Of a stretch of 64,000 nucleotides of DNA, positions 1 to 9,471 are shown one piece after another. The stretch is taken from positions 62,001-126,000 of the forward strand of contig JBFMDX010000010.1 of assembly GCA_040753795.1 (NCBI GenBank), written 5' to 3'. The notes beneath the pieces were generated by a model. The model was not told where the DNA came from. It searched no databases and was given only the letters and a program-made list of their open reading frames with translations. The position numbers and the translations under genes are program-made. Source of the stretch: Thermodesulfobacteriota bacterium (lineage in GTDB: Bacteria; Desulfobacterota; Desulfobacteria; Desulfobacterales; Desulfosudaceae). Every line of letters starts with the position of its first letter. Position 1 is the stretch's first letter.

Positions 1-1470
1 GACGACCAGCATCGCAAAGGCAAACTCACCGCCCGGGAGAGGATCCATCTTCTCCTGGACGACGGTACCTTCGAGGAGTTCGACGCCTTGAAAACCGGTC
101 GGGGCAGCGCGATCGGAGACGAGAAAAACTATCCCGGGGACGGCGTGGTGACCGGCCACGGGTCCATTGACGGTCGTGAAGTGTTCGTGTTCAGCCAGGA
201 CTTCACTGTTATCGGCGGTTCTTTGGGTGAAGCCCATTCCCAGAAAATCTGCAAAGTCATGGACATGGCGGTCAAGGTCGGCGCTCCCATCATCGGCCTG
301 AAGGATTCGGGCGGGGCCCGGATTCAGGAGGGGGTGGATTCCCTGGCCGCTTACGGAGAAATATTTCACCGGAACGTTCATGCCAGCGGCGTGGTGCCTC
401 AGATTTCATGCATCATGGGGCCCTGCGCCGGGGGCGCTGTTTACAGCCCGTCCATGACCGATTTTGTTTTCATGGTGCAGGCGTCTTCCTATATGTTCGT
501 AACCGGACCCAACGTCGTCAAGACCGTCACCCACCAGGACATCACCTCCGATGACCTCGGCGGCGCCGACGTCCATGCGCAAAAGAGCGGCGTCGCCCAC
601 TTTACCGCCCCCAATGACGTGCTCTGCCTCCGGGAAGTCCGACGGCTCATCAGCTACCTGCCTTCCAACAACCGGCAGCGGTCCCCGCTTCTGGACTTGT
701 TGGACCCGCCGGACCGCATCGACCCGGTTCTGGACTATCTGGTTCCAGATGATCCCAACCAGACATACAATATGAACGTGCTGATATACAGCATCCTGGA
801 CGGAGCCGAATTCATGGAAGTTCATGAGCATTTTGCCCGGAACATCATCTGCGGCTTCGGCCGTCTCGGCGGTCAGACCATCGGGCTCGTGGCCAACCAG
901 CCGGCGGTGCTGGCGGGCGTTCTGGACAATGACGCCTCGGTCAAGGCCGGGCGTTTTGTCCGGTTTTGCGACACCTTCAACATTCCCATCATCGCCCTGG
1001 TGGACGTGCCGGGGTTTATGCCGGGACCGGATCAGGAACATGGCGGCATCATCCGTCACGGCGCCAAACTTCTTTACGCCTTCACCGAAGCTTCCGTCCC
1101 CCGGATCACGGTCATCGTTCGTAAGGCATACGGCGGGGCCTACCTGGTAATGAATTCCAAGCACATTCACTGTGACGTCAACTACGCCTGGCCGACGGCC
1201 GAAATCGCCGTCATGGGCGCCAGAGGGGCCGCTGAAATCATTTACCGCCGGGAGATCATGACGGCGGAAGACCCCCAGCGCCTGATCAACGAAAAGATGG
1301 AGCATTACCGGAAGCGTTTCATCAATCCTTTCCTGGCGGCCAAGCGGGGATACATCGATGACGTGATTTTCCCCCGCGAGACTCGCCACCGCTTGATTCG
1401 CACCCTGCAGGTGCTGGAAGGAAAGGAAAGCAGACTTCCGGATCGTAAACACGGCAACATCCCCTTATGA
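1..1470 (+). CDS. pccB: Acyl-CoA (propionyl-CoA type) carboxylase, carboxyltransferase beta subunit; 5' end missing
   Basis: The frame is open from base 1, so the first codons lie outside the window; about 489 residues remain of a family usually near 510. The protein transfers the carboxyl group from biotin to an acyl-CoA, most likely propionyl-CoA. Two crotonase-like halves are visible: the first has the glycine-rich GPCAGGAVYSPSMTDF oxyanion region, the second has RKAYGGAYLVMNSK and AWPTAEIAVMGARGA, both typical of PccB/MmdA. It is followed after 4 bases by the biotin carboxylase/biotin carrier gene, so the two form one enzyme and one transcript. Substrate specificity (propionyl- versus other acyl-CoA) is inferred from similarity, not proven. 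Confidence 0.93.
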   Translation, partial: DDQHRKGKLTARERIHLLLDDGTFEEFDALKTGRGSAIGDEKNYPGDGVVTGHGSIDGREVFVFSQDFTVIGGSLGEAHSQKICKVMDMAVKVGAPIIGLKDSGGARIQEGVDSLAAYGEIFHRNVHASGVVPQISCIMGPCAGGAVYSPSMTDFVFMVQASSYMFVTGPNVVKTVTHQDITSDDLGGADVHAQKSGVAHFTAPNDVLCLREVRRLISYLPSNNRQRSPLLDLLDPPDRIDPVLDYLVPDDPNQTYNMNVLIYSILDGAEFMEVHEHFARNIICGFGRLGGQTIGLVANQPAVLAGVLDNDASVKAGRFVRFCDTFNIPIIALVDVPGFMPGPDQEHGGIIRHGAKLLYAFTEASVPRITVIVRKAYGGAYLVMNSKHIHCDVNYAWPTAEIAVMGARGAAEIIYRREIMTAEDPQRLINEKMEHYRKRFINPFLAAKRGYIDDVIFPRETRHRLIRTLQVLEGKESRLPDRKHGNIPL

Positions 1471-1474
1471 GGTC

Positions 1475-3499
1475 ATGATGTTTAAAAAAGTATTGATCGC
1501 CAACCGCGGTGAAATCGCCGTTCGTGTCATCCGCACCCTCAAGCGCCTGGGGATTGCCTCCGCGGTCGTCTATTCCGACGCGGACCGGCGCAGCCTCCAT
1601 GTGCAATACGCGGATGAAGCGGTTTGTATCGGGCCCGCCCCCGCCCGGGAATCTTACCTGAATATCGACAAGGTCATCCAGGCCGCTCTGTTCGCCGGCT
1701 GCGAGGCCGTTCATCCCGGCTACGGCTTTCTTTCCGAGAATGCCGGCTTTGCCGACGCCGTATCGGCCGCCGGTCTGACCTTTATCGGGCCTCCGGCCGG
1801 GGCCATTGCCATGATGGGGGACAAGATCGCCGCCAAGGAACTGGCCGTCAGTGCAGGTGTCCCGGTGATACCCGGATATGACCGGGCCATAAAGGACCTG
1901 GATGAGGCGCTGGCGGCCGCCGCCGGCATCGGCTATCCGGTCCTGCTCAAACCCGCCGCCGGCGGGGGCGGGAAGGGCATGCGGATCGTCAGCGGCCCCG
2001 GAGAGATGGAAGCCGCCTTGTCCGTCAGCCGGAAGGAAGCCGGCAAGTCCTTCGGGGAAAGCACCGTCTTCCTGGAACGATATATCGAAAAACCCCGTCA
2101 CGTTGAAATCCAGATTCTGGCCGACGCCCATGGCCATATCGTTCACCTGGGCGAAAGGGAATGCTCCATTCAACGGCGATATCAGAAAGTGATTGAAGAG
2201 TCTCCCTCGCCGGCGGTTTCCGAAGCGTTGAGGCGGCGCATGGGAGAGGCGGCCCGCAGCCTGGCGAAAAAGGCCGGGTACATTAACGCCGGGACCCTTG
2301 AATTCATCCTGGACGCCGGCGGCGATTTCTATTTTCTGGAGATGAACACCCGGCTCCAGGTTGAGCATCCCGTGACCGAACTGGTCAACGGCATTGATCT
2401 GGTGGAGATGCAGGTGCGGATCGCATCCGGAGAAGCACTGCCCTTTAAACAGGAGGAAGTCCGGATGCAGGGCTGGGCCATGGAAGCCCGGATCTGCGCC
2501 GAGGACCCGGCCAGGGGCTTTATGCCGTCAACCGGCATGGTCACCCGCTATGCCGAGCCCCGGGGGAAGAAAATCCGGGTGGACAGCGGCGTCGACACCG
2601 GCAGTCACATCAGTATTTATTACGATTCGATGATGGCCAAGGTGATCTGCCACGGCCAGGATCGGGAAGAGGCGCGCACGGCGCTGATCGAAGCCCTGAA
2701 CGGCTATCATATTGAGGGGTTCGCCACCAACGTCGATTTTGTCAACAGCGTCCTGTGCCATCCGGAATTCGCCCAGGGTCATCTGCATACCGGCTTCATT
2801 GACGCGCATTTTGACGGCAGCACTCCGAAACGGCGGCCGGAGCCGGAGCATTTAAACCTCATGGCGCTGGCGGCCACCCTGATCTACCATGTCAGGAACG
2901 TCGCCGTCCGTGAGTCTCTGCGGCCCATGGTTTCAAGAATCGGCCGCCAGAAAGATCGTGGCCAAATTCATTCCTACCGGGTCAGGTCCCTGGATGACGC
3001 TTTCCGGATCGAGCTCAACGGCTCCCTTGAGGATCGGCACTGGGAGATTACCGTCAACGAAAAAACATACCTGGTTAAAACACCCGAGTTCCAGTTTTAT
3101 CGCCGGCGGCTGGCCCTTGAGATTGACGGCCAGATCCATCGGTTCAGACTGCGGGCCGAGCAGTCCTTTTTCTTCGCCTCTTTCAACGGCATCACCCGGC
3201 TGTTTGAGATGTATAATCCCAGGGAATGGGATTTGATCAGATACATGCCGAAACGGAGCGAGAAGATCGCCGATGACGCGCTTGTCTGCCCCATGCCGGG
3301 CCTGGTGGTGGATGTCCGGGCGGCTAAAGGCGACCGTGTCTTCAGAGGGCAGACGCTGGTCGTCCTGGAATCCATGAAAATGGAAAGCGGCGTGGCTTCT
3401 CCCATCGACGGCGTAATCGCCGAAATCCTGGTCGAGGCGGGCCAGGCCGTCGAGGCCCAGCAGGTCATGATCCGGTTCCAGAAAAACGGCCCGGCCTGA
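1475..3499 (+). CDS. Biotin carboxylase with C-terminal biotin carrier domain (acyl-CoA carboxylase alpha subunit)
   Basis: 674 residues. The N-terminal ~450 residues are a biotin carboxylase: KVLIANRGEIAVRVIRT at the start, the ATP-grasp glycine loop KPAAGGGGKGMRIV, and EMNTRLQVEHPVTE near residue 290-300. A linker resembling the BT domain follows, and residues ~600-674 are a biotinyl domain with ESMKMES; the lysine near residue 635 is the expected biotin site. It makes carboxybiotin from bicarbonate and ATP for the partner encoded just upstream. ATG at 1475 is followed at once by a second ATG; either may be used. Length and domain order fit PccA/AccA3-type alpha subunits. Confidence 0.93.
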   Translation: MMFKKVLIANRGEIAVRVIRTLKRLGIASAVVYSDADRRSLHVQYADEAVCIGPAPARESYLNIDKVIQAALFAGCEAVHPGYGFLSENAGFADAVSAAGLTFIGPPAGAIAMMGDKIAAKELAVSAGVPVIPGYDRAIKDLDEALAAAAGIGYPVLLKPAAGGGGKGMRIVSGPGEMEAALSVSRKEAGKSFGESTVFLERYIEKPRHVEIQILADAHGHIVHLGERECSIQRRYQKVIEESPSPAVSEALRRRMGEAARSLAKKAGYINAGTLEFILDAGGDFYFLEMNTRLQVEHPVTELVNGIDLVEMQVRIASGEALPFKQEEVRMQGWAMEARICAEDPARGFMPSTGMVTRYAEPRGKKIRVDSGVDTGSHISIYYDSMMAKVICHGQDREEARTALIEALNGYHIEGFATNVDFVNSVLCHPEFAQGHLHTGFIDAHFDGSTPKRRPEPEHLNLMALAATLIYHVRNVAVRESLRPMVSRIGRQKDRGQIHSYRVRSLDDAFRIELNGSLEDRHWEITVNEKTYLVKTPEFQFYRRRLALEIDGQIHRFRLRAEQSFFFASFNGITRLFEMYNPREWDLIRYMPKRSEKIADDALVCPMPGLVVDVRAAKGDRVFRGQTLVVLESMKMESGVASPIDGVIAEILVEAGQAVEAQQVMIRFQKNGPA

Positions 3500-3505
3500 T
3501 ATCCT

Positions 3506-3958
3506 TTATCCCTCGATTCCGCAGCCAACGTTTTTCTTTTGATGCGCGTCATCGGATTCCTGTAAACCGGTGCGGCATCTTTTAATAAGAAAATAGGACA
3601 CGGCGATTGCAAGAATTAGGGAAGCGGTTCCCAAAACGGCCAACGGTTCGTAATCTTTAACATCAAGAATGATCACTTTCCGGGCAATCGCGATCAAGGC
3701 AACCTCGAGGACGATTTCGGAATGGATGACATTTTCCGCCAGATAGGCTTTGATGGTTTCCAGGAGTTCCAGGCCGATCAGTATGATCAAAAAGAAACCG
3801 AAAATGTCAAACAACTGATCTATCCCAAGCCAGTATCGGGGGGGAGAAAAAATGTCCTTGATGATCAGCACGCCGAGTTCGACGGTTGATATCAGAATCA
3901 CCAGGGCCATCATGCCGATCAGGGGAAAAATGATGATCTTTTCAAAATTTTTTAACAT
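3506..3958 (-). CDS. PsiE-like family integral membrane protein
   Basis: 150 residues with four predicted transmembrane helices: IIIFPLIGMMALVILIS near the N-terminus, then FDIFGFFLIILIGLELLETI, EIVLEVALIAIARKVIIL and VLGTASLILAIAVSYFLI. The LIGLELLETIKAYL stretch followed by H-E-V-L-E-A-L-A-I-A-R-K is characteristic of the phosphate-starvation-inducible PsiE family, whose biochemical role is unknown. It is convergent with the carboxylase gene (6 bases apart) and divergent from the sulfur carrier genes. The last residues after the fourth helix are hydrophilic and cysteine-containing. Family assignment is good; no specific function is claimed. Confidence 0.75.
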   Translation of the reverse strand: MLKNFEKIIIFPLIGMMALVILISTVELGVLIIKDIFSPPRYWLGIDQLFDIFGFFLIILIGLELLETIKAYLAENVIHSEIVLEVALIAIARKVIILDVKDYEPLAVLGTASLILAIAVSYFLIKRCRTGLQESDDAHQKKNVGCGIEG

Positions 3959-4070
3959 GATAGGGGTTTCCTTTTCAGCGGAGGTTGCTAAAAATATATT
4001 TTAAATCATATATTTTTAAAATAGCATTTTCTAGATGGTGATAACTTTTTTTGGGAAAGGAGGAAGCCGG

Positions 4071-4613
4071 ATGAAATGGAAAACACAAGATGGTGGCTGG
4101 AGTCCATATTTAGCCGGGGCCCTGTTAGGTCTGCTGGCAATCGCCTCCGTTTATGCCACCACTCAACTGCTCGGGAAAACGAACTACCTGGGCGCGTCGA
4201 CCACCTTTGTCCGGGCGGCCGGCCTTTTGGAAAAAATGATCTCAGCCGAATATGTCCAGGCCAATGCGTACTTTATCAAGGAGAAGATCCGTGTGGACTG
4301 GCAATTCATGCTGGTGGCCGGTATTTTTATCGGCGCGCTGATTTCTTCTCTTACGGATAAAAGCTTTAAACTTGAGCCCGTGCCGCCGATGTGGGAGAAA
4401 CGATTCGGTCCGTCCGTGGGGAAGAGGGCGGTCGGCGCGTTTCTGGGCGGCGTCGTCGCCATGATTGGCGCCCGTCTGGCGGACGGGTGTCCCAGCGGAC
4501 ACGGCTTAAGCGGCATGATGCAGCTTTCGGTCAGCGCGTTTCCGGCACTGGCCCTGTTTTTCGGCGTCGGCGTTATCGCGGCCCATCTCGTATATAAAAG
4601 GAGGTCCTCATGA
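4071..4613 (+). CDS. YeeE/YedE (TsuA-like) sulfur transport family, N-terminal half protein
   Basis: 180 residues from the ATG at 4071, chosen because GAAAGGAGG lies 6-7 bases upstream; an ATG 36 bases earlier in frame lacks this. Four to five membrane helices. The motif ADGCPSGHGLSG, with a cysteine inside a membrane hairpin, is the conserved feature of YeeE/YedE proteins, which carry thiosulfate or other small sulfur compounds across the inner membrane. The family's full-length members have two such halves; here the second half is encoded by the next gene, which overlaps by 4 bases (ATGA). Cargo cannot be read from the sequence. Confidence 0.85.
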   Translation: MKWKTQDGGWSPYLAGALLGLLAIASVYATTQLLGKTNYLGASTTFVRAAGLLEKMISAEYVQANAYFIKEKIRVDWQFMLVAGIFIGALISSLTDKSFKLEPVPPMWEKRFGPSVGKRAVGAFLGGVVAMIGARLADGCPSGHGLSGMMQLSVSAFPALALFFGVGVIAAHLVYKRRSS

Positions 4614-5140
4614 CGAATGAACAATTGTTGGGTCTGGCCACCGGCATTGTCTTCGGATTTCTTCTGCAAAAAGGCCGTGTGCTTCGTTTTGATAAGCAGG
4701 TCGGGGCCATGCTGTTCCTGGACATGACCATATTCAAGTTCATGCTGTCATCGATCCTTGTGGGAATGGTCGGCATCAACCTGCTGTCGGATTTGGGTAT
4801 CATTACCCTGAGCCATAAGCCCATGAACGCGGGCGCCGTGATCATCGGGGGAGCGCTATTCGGCGCCGGGTGGGCCATCATGGGTTATTGTCCCGGCACC
4901 TCCATCGGGGCGCTGGGAGAAGGCCGCTGGCATGCGGTCTTCGCCATCATCGGCATGATTACCGGCGCGGCGGTCTATGCCGAGCTGTACCCGGTTTTCA
5001 AAACGACGGTACTGGCGTGGAAGGACTTCGGGAAAATCGGGCTGCCGGAAGTGACCGGGATCTCAAAGTGGGGCATTATTCCCCTGTTTTGGGTCGCGGT
5101 CTTCGGTCTGTTCGTCTTTTTTGAGAAGAAAAACGTATAG
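4610..5140 (+). CDS. YeeE/YedE (TsuA-like) sulfur transport family, C-terminal half protein
   Basis: 176 residues, starting in an ATGA overlap with the preceding half-protein. It is membrane-embedded with the motif MGYCPGTSIGALGEGR, the second conserved cysteine hairpin of the YeeE/YedE fold, and ends in a basic FFEKKN tail at the membrane edge. Together with the upstream gene it should make a heterodimeric equivalent of a single-chain thiosulfate carrier such as TsuA. A second such pair sits at 8950-10603 beside a persulfide dioxygenase-like protein, so these genes probably belong to sulfur-compound handling. Convergent with cls 18 bases downstream. Confidence 0.85.
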   Translation: MTNEQLLGLATGIVFGFLLQKGRVLRFDKQVGAMLFLDMTIFKFMLSSILVGMVGINLLSDLGIITLSHKPMNAGAVIIGGALFGAGWAIMGYCPGTSIGALGEGRWHAVFAIIGMITGAAVYAELYPVFKTTVLAWKDFGKIGLPEVTGISKWGIIPLFWVAVFGLFVFFEKKNV

Positions 5141-5158
5141 GCCGTGCTGGACTCCGGA

Positions 5159-6571
5159 TCACAGGAGCGGTGACAACAGACGGCATGTCCCTTGCCATAA
5201 ACGTTCCGCCAGACCCTGTTGATAGAGATGCCCGGCCCTGATTTCCCGGCTCAGGCTGAAATCCTGAGAAAACCTCTCCTCGAGGCGTTGCGTGAACATG
5301 GGGTCGGTCACGATGACCCCGAGCTCGAAGTTGAGCCGGAAACTCCTGATATCCGCATTGGCCGAGCCGACAACGCTCCAGGCGCCGTCAACGGCCAATG
5401 ACTTGGCATGAAGCATGGACGCCCGGTATTCGAATATGCGGACACCGGCGTGAACCAGTCTGGGGTAGTAGGAGCGGGTAGCCGGCCCGGCAATGGCGAC
5501 ATCGCTTTTTTCCGGAACGAGGATCCGGACATCGACTCCCCTTGCCGCGGCGCTGATGAGCGCCTGCATGGTCGGCTCGTCCGGTATGAAATAAGGGGTA
5601 GAAAGATAGCAGTGCTTTCGCGCCGAGGTGATGGCGGTAAAGTAAACCAGGCGGCTGGCATTGTATTTCTGGTCGGGGCCGCTTGGCACCACTGATACGA
5701 CGGATGTGCCGTGTTCGCTTAAAACCGGCGGCTCCGGGCAGGCCAGCGGCTCCCCGGTGGCAAAGGTCCAGTCTTCGGAAAAAATCCGGGCCAAGTCCGA
5801 CACCGCCGGCCCCCGCAATGCCAGATGCGTGTCACGGAAACGGGCGGCGGGTTTTTTTCGCCATTTTTGTCCCGAGTATTCGTTGCCGACATTCATTCCG
5901 CCGGTAAAACCGGTCTGCCCGTCCACAATGATGATCTTCCGGTGGTTTCTCAAATGTACCGACCACCTTTTTTTCAATGGGTTCACGGGAAGGAACGATT
6001 CGGCTTTTCCGCCGGCGGTTTTGATTGCGGACAGGCGCTCCGCATCGATGCGCAGCGAACCGACAGCGTCGTATAACAGCCGCACCTCGATACCCTTTCC
6101 CGCCTGGGCGGCGAGCAGCTCCAGAAAGTGGTGGCCGGTTTCATCATTGCTGATAAGGTAATATTCAGCCCAGATGGAGTGTTTCGCCTCCTCTATCACC
6201 TGTTCGATCTGTTCGAAGGCCTGTTCGTTCTCCGTGAGCAGGTCGACCGAATTTCCGACTGTGGGCAGCAGGCCGGTAAGCGATGAAGACAGGTGCAGAA
6301 CAGACCCCGGTTCTCCGGCAGCGGTTATGCCGATTCTTGTCATAATCGCTTTGCGCACCGTCTCCGCGGTCAGGCGTTTCCGTCGCGTCGTGGATTTGAT
6401 GCCGGGGTTCGCGAAAAGGAGGTATGAGAGGGCGCCGAATCCGGGAAAGGCAAATATCGCCAATATCCAGGCCAGCGTTCCCTCTACGCCATGGCCCCGT
6501 GAAATCGCGCGGAACACGGCATAAAGATCCAGTACGATGATAATAATGCCGATGTCTAAAAAGATATTCAA
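5159..6571 (-). CDS. cls: Cardiolipin synthase (phospholipase D family)
   Basis: 470 residues, the usual length for bacterial ClsA-type enzymes. Two N-terminal membrane helices with the PLDc_N signature (LAWILAIFAFPGFGALSYLLF) are followed by two PLD domains, each with an HxK(x)4D-type catalytic motif: HLRNHRKIIIVDG with GFTGGMN, and SMLHAKSLAVDG with SVVGSANAD. The enzyme joins two phosphatidylglycerol molecules into cardiolipin at the inner membrane. It stands alone, convergent with the sulfur carrier pair upstream. Nothing in the sequence suggests inactivation. Confidence 0.93.
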   Translation of the reverse strand: MNIFLDIGIIIIVLDLYAVFRAISRGHGVEGTLAWILAIFAFPGFGALSYLLFANPGIKSTTRRKRLTAETVRKAIMTRIGITAAGEPGSVLHLSSSLTGLLPTVGNSVDLLTENEQAFEQIEQVIEEAKHSIWAEYYLISNDETGHHFLELLAAQAGKGIEVRLLYDAVGSLRIDAERLSAIKTAGGKAESFLPVNPLKKRWSVHLRNHRKIIIVDGQTGFTGGMNVGNEYSGQKWRKKPAARFRDTHLALRGPAVSDLARIFSEDWTFATGEPLACPEPPVLSEHGTSVVSVVPSGPDQKYNASRLVYFTAITSARKHCYLSTPYFIPDEPTMQALISAAARGVDVRILVPEKSDVAIAGPATRSYYPRLVHAGVRIFEYRASMLHAKSLAVDGAWSVVGSANADIRSFRLNFELGVIVTDPMFTQRLEERFSQDFSLSREIRAGHLYQQGLAERLWQGTCRLLSPLL

Positions 6572-6928
6572 TGCCGAAGCTTCTCCAGTCGTTTTTTACG
6601 TATATCGAAACGAACAGTAGCGGAAATTATGCCCTTTCCCGCCTGATTTTAAAAGCGCAAACATCCTGTCATGGCCGCGCCTGGTCAGGCATTGGACGGT
6701 AGACGGGACCCGGACCATATCCGGACGGTATTCCTGGCGGGAGGGCAGCCAACAGTTCCGGCGACTTGACTCCCATTCAGATTTGCAGTAAATTTTTTTT
6801 TGTAGTTGTCTTTAGAAACGTTCCCTCAGCATTTCAGCCTGTTGCGGGACTCCGTCCCCATGCTGACCGGCCGGGGGCAGAAGAAGTCCTGGCAGGATAA
6901 TGACCCGTAAACCCAAGGAGAAGAGATC
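6572..6928. other. Intergenic region between divergent cls and sulfur operon
   Basis: About 350 bases without a plausible gene. It should hold the cls promoter on the minus strand and the promoter of the 6929-10603 operon on the plus strand; a good candidate for the latter is listed separately. A run of nine T residues follows the candidate -10 element. No repeats or RNA genes were recognised. Confidence 0.6.
6766..6794 (+). promoter_or_regulatory. Candidate sigma70 promoter for the MBL/rhodanese operon
   Basis: TTGACT, a 17-base spacer, then TAAATT. It lies about 135 bases upstream of the start codon at 6929, which itself has AAGGAG at a normal distance. Sequence match only. Confidence 0.5.
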
Positions 6929-8950
6929 ATGAAAAGGACCGTAATGATGACGCTCGCCGTGACACTGGTCCTGGCGTGTTCCCTGGCGTTCGCCGCCGGC
7001 CAGGCCAGGATCAAGGACACGGAGTCCGCCACCCACGGTGACGACGCGGCCAGGCACCAGGTCGTGGATACTTACAAGTTCCAGGGATTTGAGGTGGTTC
7101 AGGTCAACCTGCCGGTGCTCTCGCACTATTCCTATATCCTGGTCTCCGGCAAGGAAGCCCTGGTCGTGGACCCGGACCGGGACGTGGCCTTTTACCTGGA
7201 CTATGCCGCCAAGCAAGGCCTGACGATCAAGGGGGTGTACCTGACCCACTCCCATGCTGACTTTGTGGCGGGACACCTGGAGATCGTCAAGGCGGTGAAC
7301 TGTCCCGTCTACCAGAGCGCCCAGAGCGGCGCCGCCTACACCATCAATGCCATGAAAGAGGGCTCCAGCTTCAAGATCGGTACGGCCGTTGTAAAGGTGC
7401 TGGAAACACCCGGGCACACGCCGGATGGAACCTGCGGCCTTGTTTTCAGCGGCGATGAGGACAAGGTGGGCAAGGCCCTGTTTACGGGAGACACCCTGTT
7501 TGTGGGCAGCGTCGGCCGGCCGGACCTCCTGGAAGGAAAAATGACGGCCGCCACCCTGGCATCCATGGGTTTCGATACCTGGACGAACAAACTCTCCCGC
7601 CTGGATGACGCCGTCATGGTCCTTCCCGCCCACGGCGCCGGCAGCCTCTGCGGGGCCCATCTGAGCGACAGCCCCAAAAGCACCATCGGGGCCGAGCGGG
7701 TTTCCAACCCATACTTCACGCTCAAGGGCCGATCGGAGTTCATTACCGCCGTGCTCAAGGACCTGCCCGCGGCGCCCCAGTATTTCAAGCAAAATGCGGC
7801 CATGAACCGCCAGGGACCGCCCCTTGTCAACTGGTCCGCCCCGCTTCCCCCGGAGGTCAAGGCCGATCAGTCGCTGATGGATCCTGTCCGCTTCTACCTG
7901 GTCGATATCCGCGACGCTCCGGTCTACGCCGCCGAGCATATCCCTGCTTCCGTCAACATCGGCGTGCGCGGACGGTTCGAGACCTGGGCCGGGACCATGG
8001 TCCCCTGGTCCATGAACTCTCCGGATAAGCTGATCCTGGTGGGGGGCAAGGACGAACTCAGGGAGGCCATCCACCGGCTCCACCGCATTGGTTACGAAGC
8101 CGGGGTCCTCACCCTGGAAGCGTGGAAGGCCGCCAAACAGCCGACCAAGAGCGTACAGTTCATCAAGCCGTCCGATCTCTATGCGCAGATGAAGGCGGGG
8201 ACCGGGCCGATCGTCGTGGACGTGCGGCTGCCCAACGAGTGGATGGGGCTGAGGATCGGGGAGGTGGTGAACCTTCCGCTCACCCACCTGAGCGAACTGT
8301 CCGCGAAGCTCGATCCCTCCCAGCCCGTGGTGACGGTCTGCAACTCGGCCTACCGTTCGAGCATGGCCATCGGCCTCCTGGAGGCCAGGGGGTTTGAAAA
8401 GGTCACCTCCATGGACGGCGGATCTGAGGCCTGGATCAGCGCCGGGCTTCCGGTCTTCGGCGCCGAGACGGCTACGCCGGCCGCCGGGCCTTCCCCGCCG
8501 CAGCGGGAAATCAGGCTGGCGGACCGCATGTCCGCCGATGAACTGCGCCGGCTGGTCAAGGACCTGCCCGGCACCTTCGATCTGGTGGACATCCGTCCGG
8601 CCGACCAGTTCAGGGACTACCACATCCCCGGCTCCCGGAACGCGGATATCGCCGAGGTGATCGACAACCCGGCCTATCTGACCGGGGTTGGCCCCCTCAT
8701 CCTGGTTGACCGGGACGGCACCTTGGCCATGCAGGTCGCCGGCATCCTGTCCCAGAAAACCAAGCGGACCGTCAAGGCCCTCCACGGGGGACTGGAGGCG
8801 TACTGGAAGGACGGCGGCTGGAGAGAATCAGGTGGACCGGCGGTGGCGCCGGCCCCGCCGGCTGGTTTCGTGCCGGCTCCTCCAGTGACAAACCCGGCGC
8901 CGGCGGCGGAGCCGCCGAAGGCGCCCAAAAAGAAGTCAGCGGGGTGTTGA
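6929..8950 (+). CDS. Periplasmic metallo-beta-lactamase fold protein with three rhodanese domains (persulfide dioxygenase-like)
   Basis: 673 residues with a clear Sec signal peptide (hydrophobic core LAVTLVLACSLAFA, cleavage near residue 22). Residues ~45-270 are a metallo-beta-lactamase domain close to persulfide dioxygenases: THSHADFVAGH, ETPGHTPDGTC, FTGDTLFVGSVGRPDL. The usual DH of THxHxDH is DF here, while the ligands expected for the single iron of ETHE1-like enzymes (first His, the PGHT His, the TGD Asp) are kept. Three rhodanese domains follow; only the middle one (~420-515) has a catalytic cysteine (VCNSAYRSS). The third lacks it and the first is degenerate. A proline/alanine-rich tail ends the protein. 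First gene of an operon with two YeeE/YedE carriers; likely handles persulfide or thiosulfate sulfur in the periplasm. Confidence 0.85.
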   Translation: MKRTVMMTLAVTLVLACSLAFAAGQARIKDTESATHGDDAARHQVVDTYKFQGFEVVQVNLPVLSHYSYILVSGKEALVVDPDRDVAFYLDYAAKQGLTIKGVYLTHSHADFVAGHLEIVKAVNCPVYQSAQSGAAYTINAMKEGSSFKIGTAVVKVLETPGHTPDGTCGLVFSGDEDKVGKALFTGDTLFVGSVGRPDLLEGKMTAATLASMGFDTWTNKLSRLDDAVMVLPAHGAGSLCGAHLSDSPKSTIGAERVSNPYFTLKGRSEFITAVLKDLPAAPQYFKQNAAMNRQGPPLVNWSAPLPPEVKADQSLMDPVRFYLVDIRDAPVYAAEHIPASVNIGVRGRFETWAGTMVPWSMNSPDKLILVGGKDELREAIHRLHRIGYEAGVLTLEAWKAAKQPTKSVQFIKPSDLYAQMKAGTGPIVVDVRLPNEWMGLRIGEVVNLPLTHLSELSAKLDPSQPVVTVCNSAYRSSMAIGLLEARGFEKVTSMDGGSEAWISAGLPVFGAETATPAAGPSPPQREIRLADRMSADELRRLVKDLPGTFDLVDIRPADQFRDYHIPGSRNADIAEVIDNPAYLTGVGPLILVDRDGTLAMQVAGILSQKTKRTVKALHGGLEAYWKDGGWRESGGPAVAPAPPAGFVPAPPVTNPAPAAEPPKAPKKKSAGC

Positions 8951-9471
8951 TGATGAATGATGCCAACAAAACGAAACCGTACATGAATCCCTACCTGGCA
9001 GGGGTATGCCTCGGCCTGACCCTGCTGGTTTCCTATCTGGTGCTGGGAACGGGCCTGGGGGCTTCCGCCGGCATTGCCCGGATCGCCGCTTATCTCGAGA
9101 GTGCCCTGGCCTCCGATCATGTCGCCGGCAGCCAGTACTTCGGGGCCTGGGGCGACAAGCCGCTCAACTACTATCTCGTCTTCATGTTCTGCGGGGTTTT
9201 TGCGGGAGGGTTGGTGTCAGCGATTCTGGCGCGAAGGGTGGCATTGAAGGTGGAGCGCGGCCGGCAGGCATCGGTGAAACTGCGGCTGGGCCTGGCCCTG
9301 GCCGGGGGCATCCTGGCGGGGTTCGCCAGCCGCCTGGCCCAGGGCTGCACCTCGGGCCAGGCCCTGTCGGGAAGCGCCATGATGCTCTCGGGCAGCCTGG
9401 TGTTTCTGGTCTGCGTTTTTATCGGTGGCTACGGCGCGGCAAGGTTTGTGAGGAGGCAGTGGCATGATTAG
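8950..9471 (+). CDS. YeeE/YedE family sulfur carrier, N-terminal half protein
   Basis: Starts at the ATG at 8950, which overlaps the preceding stop codon (TGATG); a GTG two codons earlier is possible. About 173 residues with five hydrophobic helices. The conserved cysteine motif reads AQGCTSGQALSG, with threonine where the 4.1-kb paralogue has proline. It overlaps the next gene by 8 bases. Together with that gene it supplies both halves of a TsuA-like carrier, which would move thiosulfate or a related sulfur compound through the inner membrane in connection with the periplasmic sulfur enzyme encoded upstream. Confidence 0.85.
   Translation: MMNDANKTKPYMNPYLAGVCLGLTLLVSYLVLGTGLGASAGIARIAAYLESALASDHVAGSQYFGAWGDKPLNYYLVFMFCGVFAGGLVSAILARRVALKVERGRQASVKLRLGLALAGGILAGFASRLAQGCTSGQALSGSAMMLSGSLVFLVCVFIGGYGAARFVRRQWHD

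Noticed and set aside
6812-8785. A 657-codon open frame on the minus strand opposite the MBL/rhodanese gene
   Set aside because: Typical antisense frame in GC-rich coding DNA. The plus-strand protein has clear domains and a signal peptide, the antisense product has neither.
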